Source: CAZLMW01 sp964560875 (GTDB lineage Bacteria; Myxococcota_A; UBA9042). From it: a stretch of 43,653 nt of DNA. The stretch is taken from assembly GCA_964560875.1 (NCBI GenBank), contig CAZLMW010000061.1, forward strand, positions 1 to 43,653, given 5' to 3'. A program made the position numbers and the translations under genes. Position 1 is the stretch's first letter. Every line of letters begins with the position of its first letter. Shown here piece after piece: positions 41,901 through 43,653 of this stretch. Below the pieces are notes generated by a model, which was given only the letters and a program-made list of their open reading frames with translations, did no database searches and was not told where the DNA came from.

Positions 41901-42654
41901 GCTTTTTCATCGCGGCCGGACTGCAGCTGCACGCCGCGCCGCCCTTGGGCACGCACTGGCTCACATCGTTGCCGGCCACGTCCTTGACCTTGCTGCACGC
42001 GTGGGTGTCCGGGCAGTCCTCGTCCTTGATGCACTTGGAGCCGCAGAACGCGCCCGCGTTGCCCTGGTCGACACACGCCGCATCCGGTGATCCGGTCGCG
42101 ACACATTCCTTGTTCTCACCGCACGGATTGCACAATCGACCCCACTGCGGGACGCAGATGTTGGCCGTATCGCCGCTGCTGCCGCTGGTCGTCGCGCACT
42201 TGAAGCCCTTGGGACACGAGTCCACGCACGTCTTGGCACAGACGTTGCCCTTGGGCGTCTCGATGCAGAAGCTGCTGTCGCACTCGCTCGCGCTCTGGCA
42301 AACGCAGCCCGGGCCGCCGGGGCAGTCGCCGTCGGTGTCGGTGGCTGGACCCGCATCTGTGCTGCCCGTGTCTTTATCGTCGCCGCCGGCGTCCTTGTCG
42401 TCGTTGCCGCCCGCGTCCTGGTTGATGGACGCGTCGTCATTGATGCCGGTGTCCTCGTTGCCTGTCCCCGCGTCGACCTTGTCCCCGGAGGCGCCGTCGT
42501 CTTCGGGGGTTCCGCACGCCGCGGCAACCACGAACATGGCGACGGTCAGCGCGCGCACCGCCGCAGAGGCTGTGAGACGACTCGGCGCGAGCGCGAAATG
42601 GGATGCAAGAGGCCGCAAACGCAGCAGCGGCAATCGGCGGGATGCCTGGATCAT
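38935..42654 (-). CDS. cysteine-rich repeat lipoprotein with MopE-type motifs
   Basis: A surface lipoprotein of about 1239 residues. A hydrophobic stretch ALTVAMFVVAAAC ends in the likely lipidated Cys47. An Asp/Gly/Asn/Thr-rich linker follows (about 50-110), then Cys-rich segments, a MopE-type EVCDGSDNDCDGDVDE (about 297-312), a long array of CDDxNxCTxDxC modules, and a second, variant motif EVCNGKDDTCNGKTDEGC near 1165-1185. I count about 155 Cys in the mature chain, nearly all regularly spaced, so it should be a rigid, disulphide-bonded or metal/Ca-binding rod outside the cell. I use ATG 42654; an in-frame ATG at 42741, 5 nt from the preceding stop, would add 29 residues. No clear ribosome binding site decides. 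Confidence 0.88.
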   Translation of the reverse strand: MIQASRRLPLLRLRPLASHFALAPSRLTASAAVRALTVAMFVVAAACGTPEDDGASGDKVDAGTGNEDTGINDDASINQDAGGNDDKDAGGDDKDTGSTDAGPATDTDGDCPGGPGCVCQSASECDSSFCIETPKGNVCAKTCVDSCPKGFKCATTSGSSGDTANICVPQWGRLCNPCGENKECVATGSPDAACVDQGNAGAFCGSKCIKDEDCPDTHACSKVKDVAGNDVSQCVPKGGAACSCSPAAMKKQLSTRCFVQSGSQKCEGKRTCLLDGATGAPAGGGLSACLAPKPIAEVCDGSDNDCDGDVDEATCNDNKVCTQDTCEGKSGCKHDNKTGPCDADDSLCTKNDSCKDGKCKAGALVICDDKNPCTEDVCDPKKGCQFKVQTGTPCNADDNPCTANDKCEKGACNPGPPKPCSSGDFCIKGKCSITTGKCTYTPLVAVPCNDGNACTVDEICKNEQCTGKAATCDDNNKCTNDKCDPKKGCVHDSAAGSCDDNSKCTEKDACKNGACVGLPISVTGACDDKNPCTADTCKADKGCVNVPQSGPTCDDGNSCTKNDKCSQGVCKAGLNTCGCQEDKDCEKLGGNKCNGVLLCDKKQLPFTCKVNPLSVVKCDASNDGSCAKTSCDSNTGKCKTTKKPNGIPCDADGSKCSQSDACSDGQCKPGKALDCDDKNSCTNDSCDKKAGCVHAPNNALCDADGNKCTPIDKCSKGACVAGTLKKCDDAEVCTKDSCSAANGSCVNTPLYAACDDGNACTVGDACGATKTGKHTCLPGKTVPCSDGKACTFDACDANKGCVFKPLPNGASCNDGNECTKADKCNNNACAGTTVVAAIACDDKNACTQDKCDSKSGCINTPLSGSSCDDGDACTVGDVCAAGKCKAGKNTCACQTDSDCKSKDDGNPCNGTLICLASGGKKQCQTDPKTVVNCDKSLNGPCQTNACDPFKGKCVLKKKADGFGCDADGSKCTPLDACKDGKCAAGKSLNCDDLNVCTIDKCDAAKGCVHVNNQGPCDADGNACTGGDKCVSGKCTVGIAKPDCDDKNGCTADSCNKATGKCVYNPIKKSCDDGSQCTSGDVCGTKADKTWGCLAGKTIKCDDGNDCTLDTCAPEKGCQYKINTVSPVKCWTGAASARGVGICKDGTQKCKADGSKTPCSGETKAAAKEVCNGKDDTCNGKTDEGCAPTGVKVAYTSVGGASVGNKYTARIASQSGGGTAAGTKQTLRVGWLSWLKALMK
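39150..41715 (-). repeat. array of cysteine modules (coding repeat)
   Basis: Within the lipoprotein gene, units of roughly 22-35 codons recur with the pattern C-D-D-x-N-x-C-T-x-D-x-C-x(3-4)-G-C, alternating with C-D-A-D-G-x-K-C-T-x-x-D-x-C-x-x-G-x-C. Two larger blocks also repeat: the NTCGCQEDKDC and NTCACQTDSDC segments (near 40930 and 39980) each begin a similar run of about 70 codons. This points to duplication of multi-module blocks as well as of single modules. Confidence 0.8.
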
Positions 42655-42745
42655 GGCGACGCTCGCGGGCGATTTGTGGGCGAGGAAGGCCACAGCAGTC
42701 TGTGAACTACCCAAGGCCGTGTCAAAGAAACCGATCCGCATACTG

Positions 42746-43513
42746 TTAGAATCGCGCCTGGAAGACCATACCGGTGCCGTTTCCGCGCGGCCCGATCGTC
42801 GGCTGCACAGACCATGCGGTCGTGGTGGCGTCGCCATCGTCGATGAACGCCCAAATGCACACCCCAACCCCGATCGCAGCGACACCCATGCCGGCAGCTT
42901 GCAGGATCGTCGCCGTGGACCGCAGCTCAACTTGTTCGGTCTTCTCGGCCGGGATCGTGATGTCGAGCTCATCGGCCTCGCTGGACTTGTCGATCCCCAA
43001 GTAGAGCAACGCACCGCCGGCAAGCACGCCGACACCGCCCGCGATCAACATGTTGCGTGTGCGCTTTGAGGCGTCTTCGCGGGCTTGCTTGGCGACCAGC
43101 GCGGCGACGTCCGCTTCCGTCTGCTTCTCTTTCTTGAAGGCCTTCTCGGCCGACTCGTATTCGGTCACAAAGGCGTCCTGGAAGCGCGCATCGAGGTGGG
43201 CGGGGTGCACCTTCTGAAACTCGCCCCACGCCGCGTCGAGCTGCCGCAGCTTGAAAGCGCAGCGGGCTTTGAAAAACCGCAGGTCGTGCGATTCGCCCTT
43301 GAGGAGCTCGGCTTTTGCGACCTGGTGGCAGGTCTTGAAGTCGCCCGACTTGTACGCCGACTCAGCCTTTTGCAGCGGTGTCGGATCGGTCGCCATCGCG
43401 TCTTTGGCGAACAGCAACGTGCCGAGCGCGACAACGGCGACGACCAGGTGTGCGGCGAGATGACGGTGCTGCGATCGTGGTGAGTTGCTCAAGAACAGAT
43501 CCATGGTCGACAT
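42746..43513 (-). CDS. exported TPR-like membrane protein of unknown function
   Basis: About 255 residues. A signal peptide (LAAHLVVAVVALGTLLFA, cleavage after AMA) is followed by a helical TPR-like pair: LQKAESAYKSGDFKTCHQVA and LRFFKARCAFKLRQLDAAWG. A charged helix comes next (SAEKAFKKEKQTEADVAALV), then two hydrophobic helices, MLIAGGVGVLAGGALLYLGI and ILQAAGMGVAAIGVGVCIWA, and a short C-terminal strand ending GMVFQARF, as in outer-membrane-associated Myxococcota proteins. I take ATG 43513; ATG 43504 or 43612 are possible and none has a clear ribosome binding site. It lies just upstream of the cysteine-rich lipoprotein gene on the same strand. It may help anchor or export that protein; this is inference. 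Confidence 0.65.
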   Translation of the reverse strand: MSTMDLFLSNSPRSQHRHLAAHLVVAVVALGTLLFAKDAMATDPTPLQKAESAYKSGDFKTCHQVAKAELLKGESHDLRFFKARCAFKLRQLDAAWGEFQKVHPAHLDARFQDAFVTEYESAEKAFKKEKQTEADVAALVAKQAREDASKRTRNMLIAGGVGVLAGGALLYLGIDKSSEADELDITIPAEKTEQVELRSTATILQAAGMGVAAIGVGVCIWAFIDDGDATTTAWSVQPTIGPRGNGTGMVFQARF

Positions 43514-43653
43514 CCGGGCGTGGGCGTACCCAAAAACGGCGCGCAATGTTGCCACAAGGGGAGCGCGGATTGAAGCCGGGGCGCGGGTCGTCAGCGCGAA
43601 CCTGCTGCTCATGGCACGGCACGCGCTCGAATAGTCGTCGTGTTCAGCCGCAA

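Noticed and set aside
38794..42090. 1098-codon plus-strand open frame across the cysteine-rich gene
   Set aside because: Ala/Val/Arg-rich translation produced by reading the regular Cys-Asp codons backwards; the minus-strand frame has signal peptide, lipobox and conserved modules.

Overview
This is a GC-rich bacterial segment. It looks like Myxococcota or a related former deltaproteobacterial lineage. That placement is an inference from three things: a eukaryotic-type Ser/Thr kinase fused to an AAA-type ATPase and TPR-like tail, large secreted proteins built from CDDxNxCTxDxC cysteine modules with MopE-type motifs, and E. coli-like gene order in the translation/transcription core. A run of exactly 100 N at 4995-5094 shows that this is a scaffolded draft assembly.

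Layout. 1-6071 is mixed housekeeping: a four-helix-bundle protein, a TerB-like protein, a polyprenyl diphosphate synthase, proS, a degenerate OMP-decarboxylase-like protein, and an RlmB-type rRNA methyltransferase whose N-terminus is a 15-bp tandem repeat interrupted by the gap. 6251-22060 is the core expression block: tRNA-Thr(TGT), tRNA-Tyr, tRNA-Gly, tRNA-Thr(GGT), tuf, rpmG, tRNA-Trp, secE, nusG, rplK, rplA, rplJ, rplL, rpoB, rpoC, ending in a clear intrinsic terminator. The order matches the E. coli thrU-tyrU-glyT-thrT-tufB and secE-nusG-rplKAJL-rpoBC region. Structured leaders lie before rplJ and before rpoB. RpoB carries an insertion of about 245 residues just before the rifampicin region.

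22123-26263 holds a possible lipoprotein, an LPLAT-type acyltransferase, an orphan D12-class DNA adenine methyltransferase, and a phosphodiester-glycosidase (NAGPA) domain protein. 26237-36555 is two divergent gene strings. The minus-strand string is a SAM methyltransferase, a 1263-residue kinase/ATPase/TPR protein (4-bp overlap), an unknown 355-residue protein and an ABC1/UbiB-family kinase. The plus-strand string is an FAD oxidoreductase and an acetoacetate-decarboxylase-like protein with a hydrophobic insertion (17-bp overlap). The family mix suggests modification of a lipid or isoprenoid-like small molecule under kinase control; this is inference, but it is the best candidate in the window for an undescribed system.

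36556-37010 is non-coding or degenerate and holds direct and inverted repeats. 37011-43513 is a minus-strand cell-surface string: a TPR-like membrane protein, a cysteine-rich lipoprotein of about 1239 residues (about 155 Cys), and a secreted protein with a proprotein-convertase P domain but no protease. I saw no CRISPR array, no intact insertion sequence and no rRNA gene.
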